Below the pieces are notes generated by a model, which made no database searches, was not told where the DNA came from, and saw only the letters and a list, made by a program, of their open reading frames with translations. The position numbers and the translations under genes are program-made. Positions 1 through 12,200 of a stretch of 64,000 nucleotides of DNA are shown in pieces. How positions within the stretch are numbered: the first letter of the stretch is position 1; the number at the start of each line of letters is the position of its first letter. The stretch is from Monodelphis domestica. Its lineage: Eukaryota > Chordata > Mammalia > Didelphimorphia > Didelphidae. The stretch is taken from NCBI RefSeq assembly GCF_027887165.1, contig NC_077227.1, forward strand, positions 445,966,462-446,030,461. The letters are read 5' to 3'.

Positions 1-105
1 AAAAATGAGCTGGAGAAGGAAGTGGTAAACCGTTACAATATCTTTGCCAAGAAAACTTGAAATGGGGTCACCAAGTCGGATACAACTAAAAACTGAATAA
101 CAACA
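1..105 (+). mobile_element. Mar1-type CORE-SINE, 3' end, cut by the window edge
   Basis: Starts inside 'aaatgagctggagaaggaag' and runs through 'tttgccaagaaaac' and 'aaatggggtcac' to an A-rich tail. This is the typical 3' half of the marsupial Mar1 SINE. Its 5' part lies outside the window. Confidence 0.8.
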
Positions 106-134
106 TGGCAGAGATGAATTTGCCTCCTTAAACG

Positions 135-400
135 ACTCAGTCCTTAGTTTCCCTTAGGACACAGCTCAAGCACCTTCCTCTACATGAAACCTTTTCTGAT
201 TCTCTCCACAGCTAGTGAGTGCCCTCCCTCCCTATCTTGTATTTATTCACTTCATATTTATTCTTCAAATCCTTATGCATGTACTTATTTCCCATGTTAG
301 CATGTAGGCTCCTGGAGCGTAGAGATGCTTCATTCTTCTTGATCACCTAGCACATGGCACATCTTAGGTGCTCAATAAATGCTTTGCTGATTTCTCACTG
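135..400 (+). mobile_element. L2 LINE 3' end
   Basis: Ends with 'cctagcacatggcacatc' and 'ggtgctcaataaatgctt', the usual L2 3' terminus, preceded by a degenerate coding part. Old and truncated. Confidence 0.65.
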
Positions 401-429
401 AACCTAGCACAAGGTTTTGCAGTGCCAAG

Positions 430-2190
430 TGCCTAATAATGGAATTTTAAAAAGATCACTAAGAGATAGACCTGTAATGCCCTGAGTTCAGAAGAATTAT
501 CACTGTGTTTGGGGGGTATTTAGGGAACTGGGACTTAAAAGGAAAGATATAATTCAAATATTTGGGCAGGAGGATGTTACATTGTTCCCAAAGCTTTCAG
601 ATAAGAGATCATTGCTATTAGCATGCTCTGTACTCGAGTTCCAAATAATCCTAAACCTTTTTCCTAGCTCCTCCAACCAGAGTGACTAAAGATGTCAGAA
701 TCATGAGATAGAGTTGGAAAGGAATTTTAAGGATCCTAGTTCATTTTAAAATCATGTTTCTATAATCACCTGAGTTCTATGATATTAAAGGTGAATTTTG
801 CCAACTCACTCTGTCAAAAACAATTTGTGTTTTTTTCTTCACATATTTGTAACTTTAATCCAACTTTGTGGCTAGTCACATTGGATCACATTTTAAAGTG
901 AAGTATGACTAGCTCAGAAGGAGTGAGTTGCAAATAACTTTTGGAGGTGGAAAAAAAATAGAACAAAAGAAAGGCACCACTATCATGATGAAACAAAGTC
1001 CAAGTCCTAAGACTGCCTGAATTCTGTGAATTCAAGTCACTCACAATGCTTTCTTCCCTGGAAGGTGAAGTTTAAGTCTGATACCCGGAAGAGAATGGGC
1101 AGAAGAGGGGCTTTGGGTTTATACCGAAGAGAAACCACAAGAAACCTCAAGGGTGGCTGACTTCCTTTTAGGAGAGGGATGTGTCACCAGGCCAGCATCT
1201 CCCTAACCTAAAATGGGAAGCTATTGCCTTAAGACTATCATGACAATGTTTAAAATGGAACTTGTAGATTAATTTCTGAGAATTGTTTTTACTAATCTCA
1301 AAATGAAATATGGCATTTACTTTAACTATGAATATAGGCAACCAACCACAGTAACATTAAGCTTTATCTGATTGTGGGGTACTGTGGGGTAGGAGTAAGG
1401 GAGTTCTATTATACAGAAAAGGTTTAAGAATTCCTGAATGGGTGCTCTAAATTCAAACTTTTAAAGTGGTTGGGGAGGGGCAGCAGGATATTAGGGTATC
1501 ACTAGACTAATTAAATATCAGAGTTAAACTCAAGCCCTGGACTTTGGACCAAATCCAATGTTCTTTCTGCTACACTTTACTTATATTAAGATTCCAACGG
1601 TGGTAGAAAGTGATTTTCCCACCATCCTTACAATGAGGCTAAATTTTTGAGATTTTTAAAAAAATATTTTTTTGTTGATCGGAGCTTTTGTGTGGCTCCA
1701 AAAGCAACACCTTTTTTTTTTTAATCTCCACCTTTTGCCAATTCATATAGTCACATTCTCTCCAAGTTGGAAGCCCTTGGTCTTTCATAGATTTTGAATC
1801 AATTGCATCCAATTTCTTGGATTGCTACCTTCTACACTATCATGAAAAATATAAACTGTAGGTTCCTTTTGCTGTTAAGACCTCTTACCATGAACTAATT
1901 CATTTAAGATATCAAAATTCAGAGCTTTGGGATTACAAATTAAGGAAATAGCATTTGTTTCTCTTTCTCCATTACTTCTTAACATGACCTTATAGACAAC
2001 AAACTTAAGAATTAAAAACTAATCAGCACATTCAGTAAATTATTAACATGCCCTCTTCAAAGCTGAAAAGTTTTCGAAGACTATCACTGTCAAAGAGAAA
2101 AATCATTAGTCAGAGTAATCAGGGGTGAAAAAGGAGACACCTGAAACAAAAACAAAAACAAAAGGACCTTAAGAAGTCCTTTTAATCCAG
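430..2190. other. Intergenic stretch, nothing recognised
   Basis: AT-rich DNA without a supportable gene, RNA or clear repeat. Only short A/T runs (for example near 1655 and 1711) stand out. Confidence 0.5.
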
Positions 2191-2191
2191 A

Positions 2192-2340
2192 TTCTCAACC
2201 TTATTTGATTCCGGACTCCTTTGGCAGTCTGTTGAAGCCTCTGGTTCCCTTTCCAGAATGCTTTTAAAATTTAAAACATAAGATTACCAATTAACCAAGA
2301 ATATTGAAAGTTATCAAAGTGTTTTAAAAAAGAACAAATT
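2192..2340 (+). mobile_element. Old interspersed repeat, unnamed family (copy 1)
   Basis: 'ttctcaacctt...ggactcctttggcagtctgttgaagcct' also occurs in diverged form at 18700-18840 and 44830-45000 on the plus strand, and in reverse at about 6010-6085 and 41035-41100. It is therefore a dispersed repeat. I cannot assign its class. Confidence 0.5.
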
Positions 2341-2429
2341 TGTGATATTAACATATTGCTTCTTTATGAACACATGGCAGCAGAAAAATTTAATTATGGG
2401 CAGGCTAAAGTTAAATTTTTAAAGGCTAG

Positions 2430-3150
2430 GGGGTAATTCCCCAATTCATAAATGGTCAATGGACATGAATAGGCAGTTTTCAGATAAATCAAAACTATTA
2501 ATAACCACATGATAAAGTGTTCTAAATCTCTCATAATTATAGAAATGCAAATCAAAACAACTCTGAGGTATCACCTCACACCTAGCAGATTGGCCAATAT
2601 GACAGTAAAGGAAAATAATAAATGTTGGAGAGGCTGTGACAAAATTGGGACACTCCTGATAGAGCTGTGAATTGATCCAACCATTCTGGAGGGCAATTTG
2701 GAACTATGCCCAAAGGGCTTTAAAAGACTGCCTGCCCTTTGATCCAGCCATAGCACTGCTGGGTCTGTACCCCAAAGAGATAATATGGAAAAATACTTGT
2801 ACAAAAATATTTATAGTCATACTCTTTGTGGTGGCAAAAAACTGGAAAATGAGGGGGTGTCCGTCGATTGGAGAATGGCTGAATAAATTGTGGTATCTGA
2901 TGATGGTGGAATACTATTGTGCTCAAAGGAATAATGAACTGGAGGATTTCTATGTGAATTAGAAAGCCTTCCAGGAAGTGATGCAGAGCGAAAGGAGCAG
3001 AACCAAAACATTGTACATAGAGACTGATACATTATGGCACAATCGGATGTAATGGACTTTTCTACCAGGAGCAACTCAATGACCCACTACAATCCAGAGG
3101 AACTTGGGAGAAAGAACGCCATCCACATTCTAAAACAGAAGGTAAAAGAA
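2430..3150 (+). mobile_element. 5'-truncated L1: end of ORF2 and 3'UTR
   Basis: Nucleotides match the end of ORF2 of the full-length L1 at 62100-62730. Part of the C-terminus is still open at 2672-2962 (IQPFWRAIWNYAQRALKDCL, then PFDPAIALLGLYP). A stop follows 'LEDFYVN', so the rest is broken. Its 3'UTR ('caactcaatgacccactaca') differs from that of the 56-63 kb copy, indicating another L1 subfamily. Confidence 0.85.
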
Positions 3151-3589
3151 CATTAAACTAATGCAGTGCATTTAATAATAAATTTAATGTATTAAATTTG
3201 CTTAATAACGCCAAATGCAGGTCATTTTAAGACATCCAAGCAATTTCAACTTTTTGATTTAATGTCTGCAAGTGTAGAAAACCAATTTACACAAATTTGT
3301 TGTCATGTTGCCATACCATGATTAAAACCCCATGACAAGTCAAAGACAGGCCTAGAGTTCTCCAAAGTTTTTCTGAATTAAATTCCAATTGTAATAATTT
3401 TTTGTCCTAAGATATTCAATGAGTTCATCTGGTTATGTCTACAACTGACAGAATTTATATCAGAAAGAAAAGGACTGCAAATCCATGATTGAACAAGATA
3501 GAATTAATTTTTTTAAGAGTTTGGAAGTCTTTCCAGGTATTTACAGATTTATCTTTTCAAAGCAATTGACAAGAGAAGCTTGTATCCTA

Positions 3590-4240
3590 TACTTTTATTT
3601 TTTTTATTTTTAAATTTTTTATTTCATTTAGAATGTTTTTCCGTGGTTACAAGATTCACGTTCTTTCCCTCCCGTAGCTTACACGCAATTCCACTGGGTT
3701 TTACATGTCATTGATCAAAACCTATTTCCAAATTATTGATATTTGCACTAGAATGATAATTTGGAGTCAACATCCCCAATCCTATCCCCATCGAACCATG
3801 TGATCAAGCAGTTGTTTTTCTTCTGCGTTTCTGCTCCCACAGTTCTTCCTCTGGATGTGAATAGTGTTCTTTCTCATAAGTCCCTCAGAATCGTCCTGGA
3901 TCATTGCATTGCTGCTAGTAGAGAAGTTTATTACATTCAATTGTACCACAGTGTATCAGTTTCTGTGTACAATGTTCTCCTAGTTCTGCTCCTCTCACTT
4001 GGCAACAATTCCTGGAGGTCATTCCAGTTACCATGGAATTTCTCCAGTTCATTATTCCTTTGAGCACAATAATATTCCATCACCAACATATACCACAATT
4101 TGTTCAGCCATTCCCCAATTAGAGGGGATTCCCTCATTTTCCAATTTTTTACCACCACAAAAAGTACAGCTATGAATATTTTGGTACAAGTCTTTTCCCA
4201 TTATCTCTTTTGGTGTACTTTGTATTTAATTCCCTGGTAA
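3590..4240 (-). mobile_element. 5'-truncated L1 in reverse: ORF2 end and 3'UTR
   Basis: The minus strand encodes the ORF2 C-terminus (NWKMRESPLIGEWLNKLWYM, then LPSERSRTRRTLYTETDTLW) at 3940-4158. The 3'UTR and a T-rich left edge (poly(A) on minus) begin at about 3590. It lies tail to tail with the L1 fragment at 2430-3150, only about 440 bases away. Confidence 0.85.
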
Positions 4241-6000
4241 AGCATTTCCTCTTGCATTTGAGTTTGTAATGATTTCAATTTCTACTCTATTCTTCTCTAC
4301 CAGCAGCTTAGCCAAGAAACCTTACAATTTTTCAGAAGCATCTGTGTTGGTTAACTAATTTAATACTTGAATTTAAAAACTTATCTCATTCCTATGATTA
4401 ATAAATATCTGCCAAGAAAGCCAACTGGACAAATTATATTCAAGGTGTTCCAAGAGTAGATTTGCTTTTTCTTTTAGGAAAAGTGAAACTTCTGCCCTTT
4501 TACGACTGCTGACAAAACTTTTGGAGTTATTGGAGGATACTGAGAGATGACTATCAAGTAGGCTAAAACATATATTACATCACTTGATCATGGAAATCAT
4601 TGGTGAAGAAGTTTCCCCCCCCAATCCACAAATCAGTTCAACCATTTCTAGGGCATATAGCTTGATTAAAGTCTCTCCAAAAGTGGGGGACTTCCTGTGT
4701 TTGGTGGACCAGTTAAGCAACTTCATGGGATGCTTCCCAAAAGTTTTTTTGTGAAATGGCAAATCCAAATTTTGGAACCATCCCAGCTCTTTTTAAATTT
4801 CCTTTGAAGGAAAAGAACCTGCATCTTTAGATGTATTTTTATGACAGGCTAGCTGAGGTGCTCCTTTTGATTAGGCTTGTTTTATATGTCAGTTCTGCAC
4901 AAAAACTCATCCTATTTAATTCAACTGATTTTTTAAAAGAATTTTTGTTTGGTTTTAACATGATTTATTTTATTATTCTGCAAGGAATATTCTATATGAT
5001 AAATATGATATATTCAAGAATTTTTATGATAAGTAAAATGAGGTTGATTTTATAATTTATCCAAAGCTTTAACACTTAATGGCTTTTAACCCTGCAATAA
5101 TCAGATTACAGTAGTAAGGTCCTTACTAGAATTCAGTTAGTATTGCACTTAAAGAGCCTGTCCCATGGTTTTCTGTACCTTCCTAGAAGTAATGGCTCTC
5201 ATTTCTGACTTCATTCTAAGTTTTCCTGACAATTATTTAAATGAATAGTATTTCCACTGAGTAACACGAACAACACTTCTTGTTGCATAACTTTACCACC
5301 TAATAGAGAGTATTAAAAAGTAGAAAGCAAATAAAAGAAGCTGCCCACTCAAAGAACTTAGAACATGATGTAAGACCTATATCATGGCAAAATCTTTAAT
5401 ACTTTAAAAACCAGACTTGAATAGTTATCTCTACTGTCAAATATGCTTGAACTTAGCTGGCCCATTCTCACAACCAGCACACTTATGTGTCTATTAATGT
5501 TACAAAAGACTATACCCACTTTATGGAGTCAAAAATTCACATGTGAATCACCCAGTTTTGCAAACTTTAATGAACAAGAAACAATCATACAATGAGAACA
5601 ATGGGAAGCAAAAAAGATGATGTCCAAGTCACTAAGGTGAGAACCCGTCACTGTTTGGTGGCTACGAGGTGTAGAGTTGCCTGGCAAGTAAATGGCCAGT
5701 TGGGCTGCATGAGTTTCTAGAGAGGAGGTCTGCAATCAAGTGCAATCTAGTGGCATGTTTAACGACAACAATAATTATGAATTAGTGATAAGCACAAAAA
5801 TGATGATAAATTATGAGAGATGTATCTCAAGGTACCTGAAACAACAATAACATTATATTTCAAAAATCTCTAACTTCTCTATTGGTGACTATCATCAGAG
5901 TCACTGTTTCTATGAAGGTTTATTGCCTACATATACCATTAAAGGAAATGCTGAAGTGCATTTAGAAGTTAGTAAAAAGAAACATAAAATGTTTTTTTTT
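4240..6000. other. Intergenic stretch, nothing recognised
   Basis: AT-rich, no gene supported. The open frames at 4580-4768, 4831-5055 and 5529-5735 lack any familiar motif, codon bias or splice context. Confidence 0.45.
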
Positions 6001-6535
6001 TCTTTTTTTTTTCTCAACCAAGACCACAGACTCTTTGAAATTATCCATTAGGGGTCCATGGATTCCAGGTTAGGAAGCCCTGCCTTAATCCAAAGACCTG
6101 GTTCAATTTGCTGTCTTGCTCTCTCTTACTCTATCCCTTAAGATAGTGACCAGAAGTTTCTTAGTAAGACTGAGTCAATATATTTGTGAATCTGCTATGT
6201 AAATACATTTAACTGTGGAAAAGAATAGTGCTGGAATCTAGTGGTTGTGACTTCAAAAAATTCTATAACTAATAAAAATGAAGTTTTTTGTAGGAACACT
6301 GGGCAGTCACAAAGAACATAATGAAAATGAAGCAGTGATTATAAAGATGACTAAAACTTATTAACTTGAACTAAGTTTTTTTTTTTTCAAAATAGCTCTC
6401 ATAGGAAATACATTTTTCATACAGTTGTTTGGTGGAATACCTATTATCCACATACTTGTATATGGATAAATACCACAAATGAATGAGTTAGTACTCAAAA
6501 TTAACCAAAAAGAAGAGTTATCGCAAAGCTTTCTT

Positions 6536-6733
6536 TTTTAAAAACCCTTACCTTCTGTCTTAAAATCAATATTGTGAATTACTTCCAAGAGAGGAGTGGT
6601 AAAAGCTAAACAACAGGGGTTAAGCAACTTGTCCAGGGTCACATGGCTAAGAAGTGTCTGAGGCTAGATTTGAACCCAGAACCTCTTGTCTCCAGGCCTG
6701 GCTCTCAATCCACTGAGCCACCTGGCTGCCCCC
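6536..6733 (-). mobile_element. tRNA-headed marsupial SINE, full length
   Basis: Read on minus: 'ggcagccaggtggctcagtg' head, 'gggttcaaatctagcctcag' (B-box-like), then 'gacagaaggtaagggttttta' tail. Same family as copies at 9.98, 18.1, 24.5, 27.4, 30.6, 32.6, 34.3, 34.8 and 37.4 kb. Confidence 0.85.
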
Positions 6734-7317
6734 TCTGCAAAACTCTTTCAATTAGACCTTAGAATTTCTTCCTGAAACAAAGGCTCATTTTTAATTACAA
6801 TATTCTACCAATAATGTATGTATGTGAATAATGTAACACTAAGGTCACCAAAAAATTCAAGATCATTCATTCATCACTCAAAGGGAAACACGGTAGGTGT
6901 GACAGGCTGTATTCCTAACAAACAAGAAACCACAAAGAGGCATATCAAAGATTGCCATTAAAGAAATCTTTGTTTAGGATGTTTTATATTCTGGTCTTGT
7001 GGTGAAAGCAAAGTAACTAAATGACCAACCTACATGCTCCACTGGTATCCTCATGACTTCAAGAGAGAGCAAGGCCAACCTGTGGCTCATTGGGTAGACC
7101 TTCTGTGGTGAATCTATGGAGGGACAGGGACAAAGGTTGAAAAGGAATCTATCTGTATCTTTTGAGGAAATATCCACATTGATGAGATCACAGAACCATT
7201 TGAGAATTTAATATTTTTTAGTGTTTTAATTTTGCCTTTGTTTTTTTCCCTTGAAAGAGATTTTTGAAGGATGCAACCTAGATGTGAAGGTAGTCCATAT
7301 TCAGGCCAGTGCCACTG

Positions 7318-7515
7318 TTACTTGTGACATACTATTTTCTTGGCAAAGATATTGAGAGTAGTTTGCCATTTCCTTCTCTATTATATTAAGGGAAACAGGT
7401 TAAGTGACTTGTCCAGGGTCAAAGAGCTAGTGAGCGTCTGAGATCAGATTAAACTCACGTCTTCATCTTCTTGACTCCAGGTCCAGCACTCTATCCAGAG
7501 CCATCTAGCTGCTTC
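7318..7515 (-). mobile_element. Mar1-type CORE-SINE
   Basis: On minus it begins 'gaagcagctagatggctctg' and ends with 'ggaaatggcaaactactctc' and 'atctttgccaagaaaa', the Mar1 plan of head, core and tail. Confidence 0.75.
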
Positions 7516-7529
7516 AATGTCATCAACTC

Positions 7530-8910
7530 TAGAAAAGAACTAAATCTCAAAAAAAGTATTGTTATATTCCCTTTCAAACTACATAGAAGGAATATTTTAT
7601 TGTCTAAAATGAACATTGGAGAATAAATATACCTTCTGAATAATAAAAAATCAAATGATGTTCCATTTTATTCAAGGTTAGGAATATTTTATTCTCTTAT
7701 TGAAGTTTTATTAAACTATTGATTATGCTGGTCAAGCAGGAGTCTATTATCAAATACTTTGACCACCTATTAAAAAGCCAGAGGGAAGAATTTATGTACC
7801 AGTTTTCCATTTGTTATCCAATAATACTTGTAACATTTTGCTCAATTAAAAATTTGTGGAAATGATCCTTTGGCCACAGTAAATGTTTTAAACATTAATA
7901 CAACTTTTGAGACATTGAGGTTCACTCTCAACTGTGTCTGAAATATGAACATAATTCTACCTTTTTATGGTTGGAACTAAATTAGTGAGTATCTAGAATT
8001 GGCTCAAACTTTAATTGTATTGTAATTGGAAAGCAAAACCCAGGGCAGAAAAATGTGTTTTAACAAACATACACACTATTTTCAAAATCTTAGCAGAAGT
8101 TACTGCTGTAATCTTATTCTACTAAATTATTTAAATGAATATAGGAAAATAAAGTCTTTTCCCTCAGTAGATGCTAGTGATTCATTCAGCAACTAAAATG
8201 TGAAAATTGATGTATATTTATGTGGAAGGGCTAAATTACTTTGAAGAAATAACTACTCTGGAACATGACTGTCATGTTGAAAGGAACCTGGGAAAAGTGT
8301 GTTGTTGACTAACAAATCCTGCAAACTAGCAACTGATATAGAGGGGGTATGGTGAGAAACCTGGGGTTTCTTTGCATGACCAAATTCTATAAAAGCCAGA
8401 CACTTCCCAAACCGCAGGTGTTATTATAGCAGGTGTTCCACACAAGCCATAATCTATATTTCATAAGATAATACAAGACTTAAGTCACATCAACAGAAGC
8501 TATATTCAAGTTCTAAGAGCTTTCAGGCCAGACATAAAATTTCATATTTTAATGAAGGAAAAGACAAAAAATTTAATGTAAAAAGTGCTTCCAACATAGG
8601 AATAGACATCTGGTATAGACAAGTAAACACTGGTATTACAGTTAATCAAAGCAAAAGGCCCTGGACAGAAAAAAAAAACCAATTCCTTTTTATTCAAGTT
8701 TAGAAAAGACAGCTGCCCTGAGCTGATTTTCCCCCTCGGACTTTTCATTCCAATACAAAAATTCCCATGAAGACCCTACCCCCACCCATATAGAACCCTT
8801 CCCATTTAAATCAAAAAAGGTTGACTAGCTTGTTCAGTTGCTACTGAACAAGAAGCTTCTTCCTTCCCCATATATTCCCCAAATAGATTAAATCTAACCA
8901 CTGTTTAAAA
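7530..8910. other. Downstream flank of the gene, nothing recognised
   Basis: AT-rich sequence beyond the poly(A) signal. No repeat or gene that I can support. Confidence 0.45.
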
Positions 8911-8919
8911 ATGAGCAAG

Positions 8920-9240
8920 GGGTTGTGTAAAACAAGGAATTTATTGTGTAATATATGTAATGGAACAACTTAAAGGTCCAACATATCTACAACACTGACT
9001 TTTCACAAACATCTAGCTTGTGACAGTCTCCGCAAATTAAAAAAGTTCCCGTGGGAATGTAGATTATAACAGAAAGTATGCTACAATAAAGTTTCTTGCC
9101 TGGTACACAGACATAACTGATGAAAGAGAGAGGACATCATCTACTTGGAATGGCTTGCCATTTTCTTCCTGGCCCAGTTGAGGTTTCCTTAGTTCAAAAA
9201 GGTTTGGGTTTAGCTGCCCGTTGAGGTTGTACTGTTTGTA
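8920..9240 (-). CDS. Exon 10: last 14 codons, stop and 3'UTR
   Basis: The acceptor is 'tgcctcccaacag|TACAAA' with a good pyrimidine tract. In the frame carried from exon 9 it encodes VQTVQPQRAAKPKPF, then TGA at 9194-9196. The 3'UTR runs left to a poly(A) signal at 8940-8945. A different frame stays open to about 9064, so the true C-terminus needs a transcript. Confidence 0.65.
8940..8945 (-). terminator. Poly(A) signal AATAAA of the NCOA5-like gene
   Basis: 'tttatt' on the plus strand reads AATAAA on the minus strand, about 250 bases past the stop codon. It is followed by 'ttccttgttttacacaacccc', a T/G-containing stretch suited to cleavage. It is the first canonical signal I saw downstream of the stop. 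Confidence 0.65.
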
Positions 9241-12200
9241 CTGTTGGGAGGCAAAAAGACAGTTAATACAATCTTCAGATCTCACATCGCCATTTTGTCT
9301 GTGTTCCATCCCTGCTCCAAGCCCATACCACTTATGGCATTAATTTGTTCTAGTTTTGTAGGCTATAACAGATTCACCCTGTAATGAGGTGGCATGATCG
9401 AGCCAGCTCCATAGGAAAATTGAGAAAATTCACCATCTTCCAGTCTTTACAAAGTTGGGGACAATGGATGTGGCTATATTATGTATATGCATGCTCAGAT
9501 ATGGTAAATATGTAGATTTGGGTTGGTGAACTGATTTCTCTCCTTTAAAAATTTCAGTTACAAAGGAAGGCTCACTGACAAGGGGAAAGAATATAGTAAA
9601 AAAAATTAAGGTAATGTAAATACAAAATATTTCAGTAATGTTTTAAAAACTTGATAATTAGGGTGTGTTTGTGATTTAAAACCAGCATCCATTCTTCAGT
9701 GTCTGAAGGGTAAGTTCTTCTGTCTGAATGACAATGAACTGTATTTATTTATATTCATCAAAGGGTTTGAAGCTGTCTTACGAACACATGAGGAACACTA
9801 TGGCTGCATGAGAACAAAAGTATATGGAATCAGGATACTGATGCTCTAGACCAAACTACATAAATGGTACTAACAAAAAAGTCACTTAAAATTAATATCT
9901 GTAATTCTATATTCTCCTCTGTGCAATTCAAATCCTTTATACTTACTTACTTCAAGACCAATCCACAAACTATTCTTTTTTTTTAACCCTTACTTTTCAT
10001 TTTAGAATCAATACTATATGTTGGTTTCAAGGTAGAAGAGTAGTAAGAGGTAGGCAATTGAGGTTAAGTGATTTGCCCAGCTAGAAAATGTCTCTGAGGT
10101 CACATCTGAACCCAGGACCTCCCATCTCTAAGTCTGGCTCTCAATTCACTGAGCCACCTAGCTGCTCCCCCAAAAATTATTCTTAAAAACTTTCTTCTGA
10201 ATTTCTGCAGCCCTTTTATAGTCTTGAGTTTTTCTCTTCCCAACCTAAATTAGATCATAAAATGTTCCAAGGTCAGAGAGTTTGTTTGAGACTATCTAGA
10301 TAATGTAGATATTTTGAAAGTAATGAATAGGACTTTAACACATTTTGAAGTGAGGGGAAAAGTGTTTAAAAACATTGTTATTTTTTAATTTTATCATAGA
10401 GGAATATGATGAAAACACTTAACCCAACTGTAAACAACAACGTAAAAATCTACTATTTCAATCAAAATCTTTTGGACATTTGCCTAACGATACCAATAAT
10501 CCTCATAATGTAAAAGTGACAGGAAATATTATCATTCCCATGAAGATACTATGCCATGGTCATCAAGAACTGACAAATGAAGCAAAGTCTCTATGGCCAT
10601 TTCCTTTTATCAGTTTCAGATCTCAACTACTGTCTTTTTCCTTTATATTTCCCAGGAAAAGTTTAGTCTTCCTACATAGTAGAAACATGGCTGTATTATA
10701 CAAGTAAGAAAGATAAATTTTGTCAATGGCAGCTATGTGACACAGTGAATAAATTCCTGGGTACAGTCACAAAAAGTGGTAGAACAAATCCTACCTCACA
10801 CACTTAGTATCTGAGGGACCCTGGGCAAGTCACTTAAAACTCTCTGAGACTCAAGTTTACTCAGCTGCAAAACGAGGGGGTTGGACTCAGTGTTGTCAAG
10901 AGGGTCCTTTCCAGCTCTAAATCTATGATCCTAGATTACTTTTATTTTGGAGAAGGAGGTAGCAATTACTGTATGGTCTGTTTCTTGCCACTATTTTTGA
11001 GTACATATCTTTTATCCTGAAACCATAATTACCTATGCCTTAGAGAAAATATATCTTTTTTTGGTTCAATAACAGGGGACTTGAAACCAATCTTGAAATG
11101 GCAATTCAATGCCAGGAGAAAGGTTTGTGATATAAAACCATGGCACATACTTGTACACAGGAGGATGTGGAGAGGAGGCTTGTTGGGAAATGATGATTTT
11201 TGTGTCATCTATAAACCATAATACTTGCAACACAACTCACCTACTGGTGTAGGCAAAAGGGCTGGTTTCTCCCACATCATTGGACGCTTTACAGGCTGGT
11301 GTGGTGCATATCCTAGGAGACCAGGTCTTTTAGAGGGTACAGCTAGAAGGGGAGGAGGTTTACCCTTGGGCCCGGAATGTCCTAGATTTATGTAAAATAA
11401 AAAACAAACTGATGATGTATCCTTATCAGGAATGATCTTCTCAGATGTTTAGTAAAACTGACTTCTCTAAAAATATATACCCAACTGGTTCACTGCTCCA
11501 CAGTATTCTTTGAGAGGCTTAGGACCAAGACCTGAAAAGTGTCCTCTAGTCCAGCCAGTAGCCCAAACCAGATTAAAATGTAAATGGGGAAGTAGTTTTA
11601 AAACAAATAAGAATTCAAAAGAACATAATGTTAACGTTTGGTTTTTAAAGTCAATATGTGCCCACAGGAATCCTTATGCAAGGCTTGGTGGCCCTATTTG
11701 AGTTTGATACTACTGTTCTAGTCTTAACAGTTTATTTGCCTCTTCTTAAGCTACTTCGTTCAATGGCCCCAGATTGTTTCTCCAGTTATAAGGTAACTGA
11801 AAACCAGACATAGTAACTATATCTTGTGTTCAATAGCATGAGAAAATTCCTTTTGACAGAACTCCACCTAACCATGTCTAATGTAGCTCTAAATGAGGCT
11901 TACATATACAATAAAGACCATAGAAATATACAACATTTACAACTAAACTGCAAGCCCTCAAAGATTGTTGTCAACAATAATGGTGAATGTGTCATTAACA
12001 GTGTATAACTATAAGTATAAAGTAGCATGCATTATTCTCCTGGGACTTGTTCAGAATGATGAATTGAGTATAAATGAGGCACTCACAGGAAAAGATTCTA
12101 GCTAAAATTAAAATTGTTTGCTTAAGATTCATTGCTCTATGACAAGTCTAAACAAAGCCTGGTACAGAGCATTTATTTTGAAACTTTTAGCTCCTTTTTC

